DNA of 33,419 nt. Source: Nostoc sp. S13. GTDB taxonomy: Bacteria > Cyanobacteriota > Cyanobacteriia > Cyanobacteriales > Nostocaceae. The notes beneath the pieces were generated by a model that was given only the letters and a program-made list of their open reading frames with translations, made no database searches and was not told where the DNA came from. The stretch covers positions 1 through 33,419 of the forward strand of contig NZ_JAQYWQ010000082.1 of assembly GCF_029379315.1 (NCBI RefSeq). The letters run 5' to 3'. Made by a program: the position numbers and the translations under genes. Below are positions 32,236 through 33,419 of the stretch, one piece after another (position 1 is the first letter of the stretch; every line of letters begins with the position of its first letter).

Positions 32236-33363
32236 TATAGCTATCCGTGCAGGAGTTGTGAAAAAAATGAGCCATACATAAATATTTTCGGAAACTCAAA
32301 AACTTGATAATGAGTTACAAGTTCAAATAATCTTTTGATATGAGAAAATGATTTACATAAGTGGTAAAACTCTCGAATAAAGTTTTTAGCATACAACCAG
32401 ACGTCCTCTACAGGATTTTGTGATGGGTCATTAGGAGCAAAGCGAATGCAAGTCACTTGATATTCGTTTTCATTTAATCCTTGATTAATCTTATTTAAAT
32501 AAGCTTTAAACTCGGCAGAACGATGATAGCTGGCTCCATCCCAAATGATGGCTATACGACTTTTTGGATATTGAGAAATTAAATATTCTACGAAAGCAAT
32601 TGCATTGCGACTATTGCCTTTTTCACAAGGCTTAATCAAAAATTCTTGTGTGTAATAATTTAGAGCGCCGAAATATGTCTGTCGTTCTCGTTCATTGATT
32701 ACTGGAACTTCAATCCTTTCTTTTTGACTACCCCAAATATAACCACAAATGTCTCCCCACAACAGATGACACTCATCTTCAAAGAAAACTACGAGTTCTC
32801 CAGATACTATCTCACGCTTATGTGCATCCAGCCATGCGCTTATTTCTAGTTTTTTTTTGTAACTAAATCTGGATCTTTACGAGGATTCTTTTTTTGTGTT
32901 TTTTTCCAACTTATATGGGTCTCTTTAAACAAGTCGTAATAGCTTTGAAGAGATTCAAAGATTATATTAAAATTATCTTCTATGTACTCTTTCAATTCTG
33001 AGAGGTGCCAGTAATTCCTCTGTTCAAGCCAATTTAATACCATTTGTTTTTGTGCCGAATCAAGATAGCTCTTTGACCCTTTATACGATAGCCTCAATCC
33101 CGTGATGCCCTGTTCTACAAAAATATATTTCCATTTGCTTACAAAACCTGCAGACACTCCTAAAATGTTTCTAATTTTTGAATGGTTATAATTTTGCATC
33201 ACCATTTGTACAGCAAGTGCCCGCTTTAATTCTCTAGGGTCTGGGTTTGATTGAATGAACTCTATCAACTCTTCCATCCGTACTGTTATGTGCCTTATTA
33301 CTACCAGCAGTATTCACTTTATCAACAACTGTGATTTTTCACAACTCATTTAGGATTGCTATA
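32236..33363 (-). mobile_element. IS630-family insertion sequence
   Basis: A 1128-bp element carrying one transposase gene. The left end, TATAGCTATCC...GAGTTGTGAAAAA (32236-32265), and the right end read in reverse, TATAGCAATCCTAAATGAGT then TGTGAAAAA, are imperfect terminal inverted repeats differing by a few bases and one indel. Both ends begin with TA, in keeping with TA target choice in IS630/Tc1-type elements. Size, transposase type and frameshift arrangement all fit this family. The transposase stop codon lies within the left terminal repeat. An alternative outer left end exists at 30688. Confidence 0.8.
32241..33277 (-). CDS. IS630-type DDE transposase, probably made by -1 frameshift
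   Basis: The first frame (33277 to 32846, 143 residues) holds a helix-turn-helix region with KIRNILGVSAGFVSKWKYIF. The second frame holds the catalytic DDE domain: Asp in VVFFEDECHLLWGD, Asp in IIWDGASYHRS, and Glu in PNDPSQNPVEDVW. The frames meet at a run of nine A residues on the coding strand (32850-32858) just before the first-frame stop. A one-base backward slip there reads AAA CTA GAA ATA and continues into the DDE domain, giving a protein of about 345 residues. Such an arrangement is common in IS630 elements. All three catalytic acids are present, so the element may be active. Confidence 0.88.
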
Positions 33364-33419
33364 GCCCTCTTCTGTCACTTTCCGGAATAAGCAAGTAGTA
33401 AATAAGCTAAATCATCCAG

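Overview
The window reads as a chromosome segment of a filamentous, Nostoc-like cyanobacterium. Evidence: many HIP1 octamers (GCGATCGC), heptamer tandem repeats of the GGGCATT type, iterated palindromic repeats between and inside genes, an alternative cyanobacterial respiratory oxidase, a pentapeptide-repeat protein, a DUF1517-type protein, and housekeeping genes (tyrA, ligA) scattered among accessory genes.

Layout. 1-2.1 kb: the 3' end of an unknown gene and a polysaccharide deacetylase gene, flanked by two decayed fragments of ABC-permease genes. 1.7-6.6 kb: a small charged protein, arogenate/prephenate dehydrogenase, a divergent pentapeptide-repeat gene, a DUF1517-like gene and a glycine-zipper lipoprotein closed by a strong terminator. 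6.6-11.6 kb: repeats, a small membrane protein, NAD-dependent DNA ligase, a MITE-like foldback element and a secreted peptidoglycan-binding protein. 11.6-16.9 kb (minus strand): ctaC-ctaD-ctaE-small membrane protein-NDH-2. The ctaC product has lost the CuA ligands, so this is an alternative respiratory terminal (quinol) oxidase. With NDH-2 it would make a compact NADH-to-quinone-to-oxygen route. 16.8-19.3 kb: a 2.4 kb region of repeats and hairpins with one possible 28-residue ORF.

19.3-30 kb (plus strand) is the most interesting part: a cyclic-nucleotide-binding-domain ORF, a C39-peptidase ABC exporter (PCAT), an HlyD-type adaptor, a PpiC/SurA-like foldase, and a 95-residue protein with a double-glycine leader, the kind of leader a C39 domain cleaves. 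These are followed by a TPR/GT41-type (SPINDLY/OGT-like) glycosyltransferase and an RTX calcium-binding protein. Together they suggest a peptide/protein export cassette comparable in parts to the PteB/EbfG biofilm system of Synechococcus elongatus. The machinery has unusual features: the exporter is split from its cNMP domain by a palindromic repeat, its Walker B catalytic Glu is Gln, the HlyD coiled coil is short, and the glycosyltransferase gene carries a partial second copy and is cut by another repeat. It could be a decaying locus or one working in an unusual mode.

30-33.4 kb: a PPM1/TcmP-like methyltransferase and an IS630-family element whose transposase needs a -1 frameshift. A solo copy of the IS right terminus on the far side of the methyltransferase raises the possibility that the methyltransferase is mobile cargo. 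All calls come from reading the sequence. No database search was run.
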